DNA of 64,000 bases from Idiomarina aquatica. Lineage in GTDB: Bacteria; Pseudomonadota; Gammaproteobacteria; Enterobacterales; Alteromonadaceae. How positions within the stretch are numbered: the first letter of the stretch is position 1; each line of letters starts with the position of its first letter. Positions 47,466 through 56,415 of the stretch are shown here, piece by piece. The notes below the pieces were generated by a model. That model was not told the DNA's origin, made no database searches, and was given only the letters and a program-made list of their open reading frames with translations. Location: the NCBI RefSeq assembly GCF_004362895.1, contig NZ_SNXI01000001.1:331171-395170 (forward strand), in the 5' to 3' direction. Both the position numbers and the translations under genes were made by a program.

Positions 47466-49379
47466 TTAAATTTTGCGTGTACATACTTCGTCTTCAACTT
47501 TAGCAATGAAGTCTTCCAAAGGCATTTTACCCAGGTCTTCACCGCCACGGGTACGAACCGCAACCTCACCAGCTTCGACTTCTTTATCGCCGACAACCAG
47601 TAAATAAGGAACTCGTTTAAGAGTATGCTCTCGGATTTTAAAGCCAATCTTCTCATTTCTCAAGTCGGCTGAGGCACGAATTCCCTTTTCATTCAAAGAT
47701 TTTACCACGTTTTTGACATAATCGCTCTGATTATCCGTGATATTCATTAAAACAACCTGCGTCGGCGCCAGCCAAAGCGGGAAGTGACCTGCGTATTCTT
47801 CGATTAGAATACCCATGAAACGTTCCAGCGAGCCTAAAATTGCGCGGTGAATCATCACCGGCGTATGGCGCTCGTTATCTTCGCCTACATAGGTTGCGCC
47901 TAAGCGCCCCGGCAGTGCAAAGTCCAGCTGGATAGTGCCACACTGCCAGGCACGACCTAAACAGTCAAACAGGGTAAATTCAATCTTAGGACCATAAAAC
48001 GCGCCCTCACCCGGTAAATAATCAAAATCAATATCGTGCGCTTTTAACGCATCCGCCAATGCTTTTTCGCTGCGATCCCAGGTAGCATCGTCGCCTAAGC
48101 GTTTTTCCGGACGTGTCGACAGCTTCACGTCAATCTTGTCAAAACCGAAAGTTTCATAGGTTTCATAAACCATTTTGATACAGGCTGCTACTTCCGGCTG
48201 CACCTGATCTTCGGTACAAAATACGTGCGCATCATCCTGGGTAAAGCCGCGTACACGCATCAAGCCATGCAAGGCACCTGATGGCTCATTACGGTGACAA
48301 GAGCCAAACTCAGCCATGCGCAGTGGCAAGTCGCGGTAAGATTTTAGACCCTGGTTAAAGATCTGCACGTGACCCGGACAGTTCATCGGCTTAACCGCGT
48401 ACTCCCGGTTCTCAGAAGCGGTGGTAAACATCAAGTCAGAGAATTTCTCCCAGTGACCGGATTTCTCCCAAAGCACACGGTCCATCATCATCGGACCTTT
48501 TACTTCCTGGTAATCGTATTCACGCAGTTTTTCACGCACATACTCTTCTAACTCACGGAAAATGGTCCAGCCATTGTGATGCCAGAAAACCATGCCCGGC
48601 GCTTCTTCCTGCCAGTGGAACAGGTCCTGGTTTTTGCCAATTTTACGGTGATCGCGCTTTTCCGCTTCTTCTAAACGCTTTAGGTAGGCTTTTAGCTGCT
48701 TTTTATCCGACCATGCCGTGCCGTATAGCCGTTGCAGCATTTTATTGTCGGAATCACCGCGCCAATAGGCACCGGCCATTTTCATCACTTTAAAGTGTTC
48801 GCAGAACTTCATGCTAGGCACATGCGGGCCGCGACACATATCGATATATTCTTCGTGATGATAAAGCGCAGGATAAGAATCGGTTGGGATATTCTCGTCC
48901 AGGATCTCTATTTTGTAGGGTTCGTGGCGGTCAACAAAGGTCTCACGCGCTTCTTTCCAGCTGACGTTTTTCTTAATCACTTTATAGTCAGTTTTAGCCA
49001 ACTCCTTCATCCGCTTTTCGATCTTCTCCAGATCTTCCTGGGTGAAGGTGTGGTCAACGTCGATATCGTAATAAAAGCCATTGTCGATAACCGGACCAAT
49101 CGCCATTTTCGCATCCGGCCACAGTTGCTTAACCGCGTGGCCCATCAAATGTGCACACGAGTGGCGGATAATATGTACACCGTCCTCATCTTTAGGCGTT
49201 ACGATCTCGACTTTCGCGTCGTGTTCAATCATATCGCAGGCATCGGCCAACTCGCCGTCGATGCGGCCTGCTACCGTCGCTTTCGCCAGACCAGGCCCGA
49301 TATCCATAGCGATATCATAAATTGAAACGGGTTTATCAAATTCGCGTTGACTTCCGTCAGGGAGAGTAATTACAGGCAT
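47466..49379 (-). CDS. thrS: Threonyl-tRNA synthetase
   Basis: 637 residues from ATG 49379 ([17 protein letters not shown], the TGS domain). The longer frame to 49415 is rejected because the family start is at 49379. The editing domain has the zinc-type HxxxH ([12 protein letters not shown]). The catalytic core has [38 protein letters not shown] and [19 protein letters not shown], followed by the anticodon domain. First gene of the thrS-infC-rpmI-rplT cluster; the infC start is 22 bp downstream. Confidence 0.97.
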   Translation of the reverse strand: MPVITLPDGSQREFDKPVSIYDIAMDIGPGLAKATVAGRIDGELADACDMIEHDAKVEIVTPKDEDGVHIIRHSCAHLMGHAVKQLWPDAKMAIGPVIDNGFYYDIDVDHTFTQEDLEKIEKRMKELAKTDYKVIKKNVSWKEARETFVDRHEPYKIEILDENIPTDSYPALYHHEEYIDMCRGPHVPSMKFCEHFKVMKMAGAYWRGDSDNKMLQRLYGTAWSDKKQLKAYLKRLEEAEKRDHRKIGKNQDLFHWQEEAPGMVFWHHNGWTIFRELEEYVREKLREYDYQEVKGPMMMDRVLWEKSGHWEKFSDLMFTTASENREYAVKPMNCPGHVQIFNQGLKSYRDLPLRMAEFGSCHRNEPSGALHGLMRVRGFTQDDAHVFCTEDQVQPEVAACIKMVYETYETFGFDKIDVKLSTRPEKRLGDDATWDRSEKALADALKAHDIDFDYLPGEGAFYGPKIEFTLFDCLGRAWQCGTIQLDFALPGRLGATYVGEDNERHTPVMIHRAILGSLERFMGILIEEYAGHFPLWLAPTQVVLMNITDNQSDYVKNVVKSLNEKGIRASADLRNEKIGFKIREHTLKRVPYLLVVGDKEVEAGEVAVRTRGGEDLGKMPLEDFIAKVEDEVCTRKI

Positions 49380-49485
49380 GAAACTTCCTTTGCAACCAGT
49401 GGTGACACCTACCAAGTGCCACGTGCTCTATTTTGGCTCAATGCAACGCTGTTATAAGTGTGCAAAAAACCTTACGAAATATTGG

Positions 49486-49522
49486 GCGTTCGGTACCATC
49501 GAACGCAAGACGCTACTATAAT
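49486..49522. promoter_or_regulatory. Hairpin and -10 element between thrS and EamA gene
   Basis: GCGTTCG-n7-CGAACGC (49486-49506) is a perfect 7-bp stem. A perfect TATAAT follows at 49517-49522 on the plus strand, 35 bp before the first EamA start. The hairpin covers the expected -35 region of that promoter, and on the other strand it lies in the upstream region of thrS. No clear thrS-type anticodon-mimic operator is recognised. Confidence 0.4.
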
Positions 49523-49557
49523 CGACCGCTTACATTTGAGCAACCTCAGAGCCTGTT

Positions 49558-50439
49558 TTGATATCAGAGACGATAGGTCAAATGGCGGCATTATTGGCCG
49601 CTAGCTTTTGGGCAGTAGCAACGGTGCTCTATCACCGCGCAGGCAGCCATTTCTCGCCACTGCAAATGAACCTGGTTAAAGGTGTTATTGCGACACCGTT
49701 ATTATTAATCGTCAGCTTGCTGCTGGGCAACTCGTTAACGCTAACCAGTGGCCTTTGGTTACTGGCGTTAAGCGGCGTTATCGGCATCACCATTGGCGAT
49801 AGCTGCCATTTTGCCGCGTTACGACGGCTTGGCCCCTGGCATGCGATGCTTTTAGAGTACCTTGCCCCGCCGCTAGCCGCGTTTATGGCCTGGGTATTTT
49901 TAGCTGACGGCTTAACCGCTATCGAAGTCGCTGGTGCAGTCATTACCTTAAGCGGCGTATTGGTTGTAGTGACCGAAAAAGCCCCTGACAAACAGCCGGC
50001 ACTGTCGTTAGCCGGTATTTTATTCGGCTGTGGCGCGGCCGTCTGCCAGGCCAGCGGCTTGGTGATGGCATTTTCGGTACTGCAAACCGAGTCGGTCAAT
50101 GCCATTGACGCCGCTTTTGTGCGCTTAGCAGCAGGCTCGGTATTATTGGCTATTATCGTCGGCTTATCACAGCGCAAAGCCTACGGAGCTATTGTTAGCC
50201 AGCTGCGTTCGATTAATCCGCTTCCTTTACTTGGTGCCATCGTTTTTGGGACCTTCCTGGCGATTTGGCTACAACAGATTTCCATCGCTAATATCAACCC
50301 GGGCCTAACACAAACCTTGCTATCAACCGCCCCGCTATTTTTAATCCCGATATCTTTGCTGAAAAAACAAAAGATTACGCCCCGTTCGGTCATCGGCGCA
50401 CTGATCTCACTGGCTGGAATAGCGATTCTTTTCCTATAG
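49558..50439 (+). CDS. EamA/DMT-family transporter
   Basis: 293 residues with about ten TM helices in two EamA repeats (LLAASFWAVATVLYH... and LSLAGILFGCGAAVCQASGLV...). Substrate unknown; the drug/metabolite superfamily exports small metabolites. The reading frame starts with TTG at 49558. The ATG at 49582 is an alternative that leaves the first helix intact. The ribosome site is weak for both. Confidence 0.85.
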   Translation: MISETIGQMAALLAASFWAVATVLYHRAGSHFSPLQMNLVKGVIATPLLLIVSLLLGNSLTLTSGLWLLALSGVIGITIGDSCHFAALRRLGPWHAMLLEYLAPPLAAFMAWVFLADGLTAIEVAGAVITLSGVLVVVTEKAPDKQPALSLAGILFGCGAAVCQASGLVMAFSVLQTESVNAIDAAFVRLAAGSVLLAIIVGLSQRKAYGAIVSQLRSINPLPLLGAIVFGTFLAIWLQQISIANINPGLTQTLLSTAPLFLIPISLLKKQKITPRSVIGALISLAGIAILFL

Positions 50440-50450
50440 TAAAACTGAGC

Positions 50451-50616
50451 TTGCAAAGCGCTTCGGTGTTATTCGCGCTAAGGAGTTTGGTGGGGGCTAA
50501 CACAGACTATCGAAGGCCAGGGATGGCCTGAGATAAGCGTTCATGGATGAACTTGTAGCGTGTCTGTGTTAGCCCCCCACCAAGCTCCAAGCGAATAATC
50601 CCGAAGCGCTTTGCAG
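50451..50616. repeat. Long imperfect inverted-repeat element (about 166 bp)
   Basis: Left arm 50451-50506 and right arm 50562-50616 are imperfect complements over about 55 bp: TGCAAAGCGCTTCGG, TTATTCGC and GGGGGCTAACACAGAC all have complements in the right arm. Between the arms are two smaller hairpins: TATC-GA-AGGCC...GGCCT-GA-GATA (50508-50535), with tandem G-A mismatches, and GTTCAT-GG-ATGAAC. No ORF with coding character is present. It fills the gap between the EamA gene and the CPXCG gene. It could be a MITE, a REP/ERIC-like repeat or a structured RNA. Confidence 0.8.
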
Positions 50617-50642
50617 ACACAGTCCTTCTAGAGGAAATGATC

Positions 50643-50852
50643 ATGCACGAAGAAGATCTTAACAGCGTGGTGGTGCGCTGCCCGCATTGCGGGAAAACCA
50701 CAGCACTGGATATTGATACCTCGGCGGGTAATCAGGATTATCAGGACGAATGCGCAGCCTGTGGTGATTTAATTCATGTGCAGTTGCAGGTTGACGAAAT
50801 GAATCAGAAAACCCGCGTGCGCATTGACGGCAACGACGAGCAGTTTTATTAG
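50643..50852 (+). CDS. CPXCG-motif cysteine-rich protein
   Basis: 69 residues: CPHCGKTTALDID near the start and ECAACGDLIHVQLQV in the middle form a zinc-ribbon-like pair of CxxC knuckles, the hallmark of the CPXCG family of unknown function. GAGGA at 50631-50635 is 7 bases before the ATG at 50643 but only 1 base before the ATG at 50637, so 50643 is the start. Convergent with ribE, whose stop is shared at the 3' end. Confidence 0.88.
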   Translation: MHEEDLNSVVVRCPHCGKTTALDIDTSAGNQDYQDECAACGDLIHVQLQVDEMNQKTRVRIDGNDEQFY

Positions 50853-51469
50853 CTCGTCTGTTTTCCGCGCTGTTGCAGCACCCGCTCTACCGTTTCGACA
50901 ATTGTGATGGTTTGCTGATCAAACTCAATATTGAGCTGCGTACCCGGTTGCGCTTGCGCCAAGTTGGTCAACCGCAGTGTTTCCGGGATTAAATGCAGGC
51001 TAAAACGGTTATCCAGCACCTCACCAATGGTTAAGCTGGCACCGTTAACCGCAATGAAGCCTTTAGCAAACAGATACGGCATAAACTGTTCCGGCACTTC
51101 AACCCAGCCAGCCCAATTCGTTTCGCTTTGCTCTACTTCCACCAGCGAGCCCTGACAGTGAATATGTCCGGACACGTGATGCCCACCAATTTCGTCACCG
51201 ACCTTTAACGACCGCTCCAGGTTAACCAGGCTACCTTTGCCTAAATCGCCTAAATTAGTTAATCGTAGGGTTTCATCGATAACATCGAACTCAACCGTAT
51301 CTTCGGTATAGTGAACCACCGTTAAGCAACAACCGTTTATAGCAATACTGGCGCCAATTTCCAGCTCGCGCAAAAACTGCGGTGCAACTTGCAACGTGAT
51401 GTGGCGAAACTCATCGGAATCCTTAATATGAGCAACTTGCGCCTGAGTTTGTACAATACCAGTGAACAT
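50849..51469 (-). CDS. ribE: Riboflavin synthase, alpha subunit
   Basis: Converts two 6,7-dimethyl-8-ribityllumazine molecules to riboflavin. 206 residues of two lumazine-binding repeats: MFTGIVQTQAQVAHI with SIAINGCCLTVV, and HVSGHIHCQGSLVEVE with FIAVNGASLTIGEV. The gene stands alone and convergent to the CPXCG gene; the other rib genes are not in the window. Called ribC or ribE depending on organism. Confidence 0.96.
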   Translation of the reverse strand: MFTGIVQTQAQVAHIKDSDEFRHITLQVAPQFLRELEIGASIAINGCCLTVVHYTEDTVEFDVIDETLRLTNLGDLGKGSLVNLERSLKVGDEIGGHHVSGHIHCQGSLVEVEQSETNWAGWVEVPEQFMPYLFAKGFIAVNGASLTIGEVLDNRFSLHLIPETLRLTNLAQAQPGTQLNIEFDQQTITIVETVERVLQQRGKQTS

Positions 51470-51499
51470 ATGCGTTCCTAAACAGCTAAAGGGTCAATC

Positions 51500-52549
51500 A
51501 TGCGAGGCAGTTTACTGAGGTTCATTAAAAGATGCCAGCCTTTATGGCGTCTCGGTTTCGCCTTGGGTTTGATCTGCATTAATGTATCGCTACCGGGCTG
51601 TTCGCAGCCGGATAATGTCGTCAGCTCAGTGGATACACTTAACCAACGTATTGCCAGTACATTAAACACCCCGCCCGCTACGCTGAACTACACGCCGCGG
51701 CCTGAGCCAATGCCAGCGGTGCGTGAACTAAAACCGATTGGCGAGCCCGCCGGCATGAGCTTTTTAATCAGCCTGCAGTTAGGCCACTGCAGCGCTGGTC
51801 AACTCATTGCCGAGCGCAATAGCTCGCTGGGGCGCCTGGAAGATGGCTTAATGCGCTATCAGGACGACCTGGCATTGTTAACCGCACTTAAATCTTGTGC
51901 AGAACACTCCGACTCAGCGCCGATCAAAACAGAACTAGAACAGGCCATCGCAGATAAACGGCAACAACTGGCGTACGACAAAGCACAAGGTTTTGCGACT
52001 GATAAGGCGCTGCGGCATGCACTGACAGTAAGCAACACGCCACTCTCTGTTATTAGCGATAGCCGCTTTGAACCGCCCCTTAATGCCCTTAAACAGCTGA
52101 CTGAGTGGTTACAACAGCCAACCGCCGATGCACAATTAGCCAACTGGCGGCAGCAATTAGCGCAATCAGACTACCTACCCCGGCTTATGCGTTCGACCAT
52201 CGAAATGCGGTTAAAACTACAACAACTGCAGCAACAATTGCCATCACTAACCCGGGCGGCCGGTTGCAATGCCAGGGGCGTACCCGAGCGCGCGAGTATT
52301 CTACAAAACGTTTTTATGCAGTTTTTTATCAGCGAGGTACAAGTCACGCTGGCGGCACTGACAACCCAATACCAGCAACTAAAACCCGTGTTAGAAAACC
52401 TTGCAGATCAAACGCCGCAGACGGCTTTGAAGCTATATTTAACTGAATTAAGTTTACAAGGCGAACAACTGACCGAAGCGAGTAAAGCCTTTGTGCAGCC
52501 CTGGCAACAATTATTTGCTGACTGTGGCTTTACACCCGGCGCCGATTAA
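51500..52549 (+). CDS. DUF3080 lipoprotein
   Basis: 349 residues with a lipoprotein signal (GLICINVSLPGCSQP, lipobox LPGC). The body is helical and glutamine-rich (MRLKLQQLQQQLPSLTRAAG) and matches DUF3080, found mainly in gammaproteobacteria near riboflavin synthase. Function unknown; probably anchored in the envelope. Divergent from ribE with a 30-bp gap. Confidence 0.85.
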   Translation: MRGSLLRFIKRCQPLWRLGFALGLICINVSLPGCSQPDNVVSSVDTLNQRIASTLNTPPATLNYTPRPEPMPAVRELKPIGEPAGMSFLISLQLGHCSAGQLIAERNSSLGRLEDGLMRYQDDLALLTALKSCAEHSDSAPIKTELEQAIADKRQQLAYDKAQGFATDKALRHALTVSNTPLSVISDSRFEPPLNALKQLTEWLQQPTADAQLANWRQQLAQSDYLPRLMRSTIEMRLKLQQLQQQLPSLTRAAGCNARGVPERASILQNVFMQFFISEVQVTLAALTTQYQQLKPVLENLADQTPQTALKLYLTELSLQGEQLTEASKAFVQPWQQLFADCGFTPGAD

Positions 52550-52597
52550 TCCTAAGCTGGGTTAATAAGCAACTGGTCTGACCGGAGCCTTGCCATC

Positions 52598-54259
52598 ATG
52601 AGCAACAAAGACAACTATTTCGCACAAACCCATGAGGTGACTAACCAACCGCCGGCGTTAGAGGATTATAATCTGTACGCTGCAGACATCGCGCTACAAG
52701 AAGCTGTTGTACGCGAAGGTGCCGGCTGGGCCGAAACCGACATCGCCCGTTTTGGCGCCGAGTGTGGCTTCAGTGAACGGATTAAACTGGGCTTTGACGC
52801 CAACGCCAATAAGCCGCAACTGCAAACCCACGACCGCTTTGGTCACCGTATTGATCAGATCGATTATCATCCGGCTTATCATCAGTTGATGGATATCGCC
52901 ATCACTGAGGGATTGCATTCGAGCCCCTGGCGCCAGCCGGGCAAAGGCGCGCAGGTTGCACGGGCGGCCAAATACTATCTGCATACCCAGGTTGAAGCCG
53001 CGCATGGTTGCCCGGTTACCATGACCTTTGCTGCTATCCCAGCGCTCCAACACCAACCCGAGTTGTACCAACAGTTTGCCGATAAGATCATGGCGCCTTA
53101 CTACGACCCTAACAACATACCCGACAACCGCAAAAATGGCCTGACCGTCGGTATGGCCATGACCGAAAAGCAAGGCGGCTCTGATGTTCGTGCTAATAGC
53201 ACAACCGCTTACCCCATCGGTGCAGAAGGCCCGGCACAAGCCTATGAATTGGTCGGTCACAAATGGTTCGTGTCCGCCCCCATGTGTGATTTGTTTTTAG
53301 TGCTCGCACAAACGCCCGGTGGCTTATCCTGCTTTTTGGTGCCTCGCTGGCGACCCGACGGCACTAAGAACGCGCTCCAAATCCAGCAGCTGAAAAACAA
53401 AATGGGCAATGTCGCCAATGCCTCCAGCGAGTGTGAACTGCGGGGCGCATTAGGCTGGATGGTCGGTGAACCCGGCCGTGGCGTGCGTACCATTATCGAA
53501 ATGGTCGCCATGACCCGCTACGACTGTATGATCGGTTCGTCTTCGGGTATGCGCCAGGCTACCGTGCAGGCCATTCATCATTGCCGTCACCGTCGGGCAT
53601 TTGGTAGCACGCTAGATAAACAACCGTTGATGCAAAACTTACTGGCCGACTTAGCACTCGAAAGCGAAGCGGCAATGACCTTAACCCTGCGCATGTCGCG
53701 TGCCTTTGATCAGCAAAATGACGAACGCGAAAAATTGTTCGCCCGTATAGCCACACCGATTGGTAAATACTGGATCTGTAAAAGAACAACGCAGCACGCC
53801 TACGAGGCGATGGAAGTTATCGGCGGCATGGGCTTAATGGAAAATACCATCATGCCGCGGCTGTTGCGCGAGGCGCCGGTTAACAGCATTTGGGAGGGCA
53901 GCGGCAACGTACAATGCTTAGATATTTTACGTGCCGTTCAAAAGGAGCCAAAGGTACTTGAAGCGTATTTTAACGAAGTGAGCAAAGCTGCCGGCAAACA
54001 CCCGCTTTTAGATAACTTTGTTAATGCACTGCACAATGACTTTAAACAAACACCCAAAGACGACTGGCAATACCATGCGCGGAGTTTTGCTGACCGTATG
54101 GCGTTAGCACTGCAAGGCGCACTGTTATTACAACATGCACCGGATTATATCGGCGAGGCATTTTGTAACGCGCGATTAAGCGCCTGCCAGGCGATGAATT
54201 ACGGCACTTTGCCCGCTTCAGTTAACGTCGAAGGCATTATTGAACGATCATTTGCCTAA
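52598..54259 (+). CDS. aidB: AidB-type acyl-CoA dehydrogenase
   Basis: 553 residues, colinear with E. coli AidB: NLYAADIALQEAVVREGAGWAE, PVTMTFAAIPAL, GMAMTEKQGGSDVRAN, YELVGHKWFVSAP and EAPVNSIWEGSGNVQCLDILR. E. coli AidB is a flavoprotein of the adaptive response to alkylation that binds DNA. The C-terminal DNA-binding part is present here by length. Isovaleryl-CoA dehydrogenase activity has been reported for the family but is weak. GGAG precedes the start. No ada or alkB gene is near. Confidence 0.92.
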   Translation: MSNKDNYFAQTHEVTNQPPALEDYNLYAADIALQEAVVREGAGWAETDIARFGAECGFSERIKLGFDANANKPQLQTHDRFGHRIDQIDYHPAYHQLMDIAITEGLHSSPWRQPGKGAQVARAAKYYLHTQVEAAHGCPVTMTFAAIPALQHQPELYQQFADKIMAPYYDPNNIPDNRKNGLTVGMAMTEKQGGSDVRANSTTAYPIGAEGPAQAYELVGHKWFVSAPMCDLFLVLAQTPGGLSCFLVPRWRPDGTKNALQIQQLKNKMGNVANASSECELRGALGWMVGEPGRGVRTIIEMVAMTRYDCMIGSSSGMRQATVQAIHHCRHRRAFGSTLDKQPLMQNLLADLALESEAAMTLTLRMSRAFDQQNDEREKLFARIATPIGKYWICKRTTQHAYEAMEVIGGMGLMENTIMPRLLREAPVNSIWEGSGNVQCLDILRAVQKEPKVLEAYFNEVSKAAGKHPLLDNFVNALHNDFKQTPKDDWQYHARSFADRMALALQGALLLQHAPDYIGEAFCNARLSACQAMNYGTLPASVNVEGIIERSFA

Positions 54260-54360
54260 AACATCGCCAGTCAGGCGGTTGCGGGTTAAAAAACACTTGC
54301 ACCGCACGTACTAAATGAATAATATAGCGCCCGTCTTCACGACACAGCACCCCAAAATGT

Positions 54361-54437
<77 letters not shown>

Positions 54438-54672
54438 CTCTATTATCAAGAAAAACCTCAATTATTCAACAAGTTAGTAGCCAAGATAAATCCACTATCT
54501 CAGCCACATATTTTATTGGTGACCAAACGGTGACCATTCAGTGCCCTAGCCTATTTTATCACCCGATTGTTTCAAAACCTTTTGCAATATGCACTCAAAG
54601 ATTGATCTGACTAATTATTCAGTTTTATGAATACGAACCTATACAAACTTTATCGATAAGCGTTAAAAATCA

Positions 54673-54879
54673 TTACTCATCAGGGCTGTAAATAAATAGA
54701 TCCCCAGGCGTACACTCAAAAAATTCACACATTTTGTTCATGACTTCTATTTCAATTCGGGCTGCTTCATCGTGGTAAATCCGCTGGATCGTGCCCCTAT
54801 TAATTCCTGTCGCTTTGGCAAGATCTGACATCTTTAACTTTCTCTCGGCTAAAAGAACAGCAATGTTTGATTTTATCAT
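54673..54879 (-). CDS. Xre/Cro-C1 family repressor
   Basis: 68 residues forming one HTH_3-type domain: IAVLLAERKLKMSDLAKATG, then INRGTIQRIYHDEAARIEIEV (recognition helix) and FECTPGDLFIY. Likely a repressor of the divergent Xis/integrase operon; operator-like repeats lie in the shared 125-bp region. The 236 bp between this gene and the tRNA hold no gene that I can see. Confidence 0.88.
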   Translation of the reverse strand: MIKSNIAVLLAERKLKMSDLAKATGINRGTIQRIYHDEAARIEIEVMNKMCEFFECTPGDLFIYSPDE

Positions 54880-54894
54880 CCAATAGACCTTTTT

Positions 54895-54960
54895 TATCTT
54901 CTATAGACAAAAAATGCTTGCAGGGGATTTTACTTGTGCTAAATTATCTCCTGTAGACAA
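54895..54960. promoter_or_regulatory. Two 16-bp operator-like direct repeats between xre and xis
   Basis: TATCTTCTATAGACAA (54895-54910) and TATCTCCTGTAGACAA (54945-54960) match at 14 of 16 positions and are exactly 50 bp apart, start to start. A third diverged copy (TATCATCCAATAGACC, 54874-54889) covers the xre start codon. They probably bind the Xre repressor and control both divergent genes. Confidence 0.6.
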
Positions 54961-55004
54961 TTTTAATCTACTAAAAATACTTTTTGTTGATTGGAGATAT
55001 TACT

Positions 55005-55214
55005 ATGAGTCGCACATATCTGACAACTGATGAGCTTGCTAAACGCATTAAATATGAGCCTCGCACTATTCGTAACTACCTTAAAGACTCTGTGCTTCTT
55101 GAAGGAATCCATTACTTCCACCCTTTTGGTGGCCGAAAGATTCTTTATATCTGGGAAAAAGTCGAATCTGAAATGATGAGAGATACCTTCATGGATAGTA
55201 AGGCAATTGGATAA
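55005..55214 (+). CDS. Excisionase/AlpA-like winged-helix protein
   Basis: 69 residues from ATG 55005: SRTYLTTDELAKRIKYEPRT, then IRNYLKDSVLLEGIHYFHPF and GGRKILYIWEKVESEMM. This is a MerR/AlpA-type helix-turn-helix with a C-terminal wing, typical of excisionases next to integrases. GGAGA just upstream favours ATG 55005 over the TTG at 54984. It precedes the integrase by 12 bp. Confidence 0.85.
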   Translation: MSRTYLTTDELAKRIKYEPRTIRNYLKDSVLLEGIHYFHPFGGRKILYIWEKVESEMMRDTFMDSKAIG

Positions 55215-55226
55215 GGAGATCTTATT

Positions 55227-56411
55227 ATGGCGTCAATTAACTCGAGAAATGGGAAGCTAGTCGTAGATTTCAGGTATGAAAAACAGCGATGTAGAGAAAG
55301 AACTGTTTATGCTGATACCCCAGGCAACAGAAAAAAGCTCAGAAAAATAGTAGAGCGTATGGAAGCTGAGCTTGTCCTCGGTACGTTTAAATATGACGAA
55401 TACTTTCCAAACTCCGAACGTGGTCAAAAGTTATCTCAGTTAAACCAATTAAGAGCGGCTTCACAAACCAACAGCGCGCCACTTTTTTCAGATTTCTCAG
55501 AGCTTTGGTTTCGGGAGCGCGAAGGCGAATGGAGAAAAAGCTATATACAAACAGTTCGGTATACGCTCGATTCATATTTGATCCCGCAGCTAGGCAAGTC
55601 TAAAGTAAATGAAATCACTAAAGCGGTGATTATGGAGTTTCGAGCGTCGTTACTCAAGACCACCTCGCATCTTGGTACCAACTTAAGTAACGCTCGCATC
55701 AATAAAATCATGAGCATCGCTAGAATGATCTTAGTGGAAGCATCTGACCGATTTGACTTCCCCAACCCGTGGCTAAATATCAAACCACTTAAAATTAAAC
55801 GCACAGATGTAAACCCGTTTTCGCTAGAGGAAATCAAACGTTTTATCAATGCTGTTCGGCCGGATTTCAAAAATTACTACATCGTTCGTTTCTTTACCGG
55901 CATGAGAACAGGCGAAATAGATGGGCTCCATTGGGATAATATTGATTTTAACAAGCGTCAGGTTTTAGTGCGTCACTCTAAAGTCATGGATGAGCTTGTT
56001 GACACCAAAACTGACGGTTCATTTCGGCAAATTGACATGAGCCAAACTGTTTTTGACGCACTAAAATCACAAATGAAAATCACATACGGAAAATCCGACT
56101 TTGTGTTTTGTTCGCCGAACGGTTCCCCCCTCCAGCACAACAATGTGACAAAACGTGTTTGGTATCCAACCCTAGAGTACCTTGGGCTTACCAAACGCAA
56201 ACCCTATCAAACAAGGCATACAGCAGCTTCTTTATGGCTCGCTGCTGGCGAAAATGCAGAGTGGATTGCCCGGCAATTGGGTCACGCAAATACCCAGATG
56301 CTCTTCAAAGTTTACTCTCGTTATGTTCCAAACCTTACACGCAAAGACGGCTCTCTTTTAGACAAGGTACTTACTGAACATTTAAATGACTTAAATAAGT
56401 CGGAGGATTAA
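55227..56411 (+). CDS. Tyrosine recombinase (island integrase, DUF3596 arm domain)
   Basis: 394 residues. N-terminal arm-binding DUF3596 domain (SINSRNGKLVVDFRYEKQRC), a SAM-like core-binding domain (about 85-175), and a catalytic domain with Arg227 (GMRTGEIDGLHW), Arg330 (TRHTAAS), His353 (LGH) and nucleophile Tyr363 (VYSRY). The box II His position is Tyr327, a variant seen in this family. Its place next to tRNA-Val makes it the likely integrase of the island. Confidence 0.93.
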   Translation: MASINSRNGKLVVDFRYEKQRCRERTVYADTPGNRKKLRKIVERMEAELVLGTFKYDEYFPNSERGQKLSQLNQLRAASQTNSAPLFSDFSELWFREREGEWRKSYIQTVRYTLDSYLIPQLGKSKVNEITKAVIMEFRASLLKTTSHLGTNLSNARINKIMSIARMILVEASDRFDFPNPWLNIKPLKIKRTDVNPFSLEEIKRFINAVRPDFKNYYIVRFFTGMRTGEIDGLHWDNIDFNKRQVLVRHSKVMDELVDTKTDGSFRQIDMSQTVFDALKSQMKITYGKSDFVFCSPNGSPLQHNNVTKRVWYPTLEYLGLTKRKPYQTRHTAASLWLAAGENAEWIARQLGHANTQMLFKVYSRYVPNLTRKDGSLLDKVLTEHLNDLNKSED

Positions 56412-56415
56412 TACA

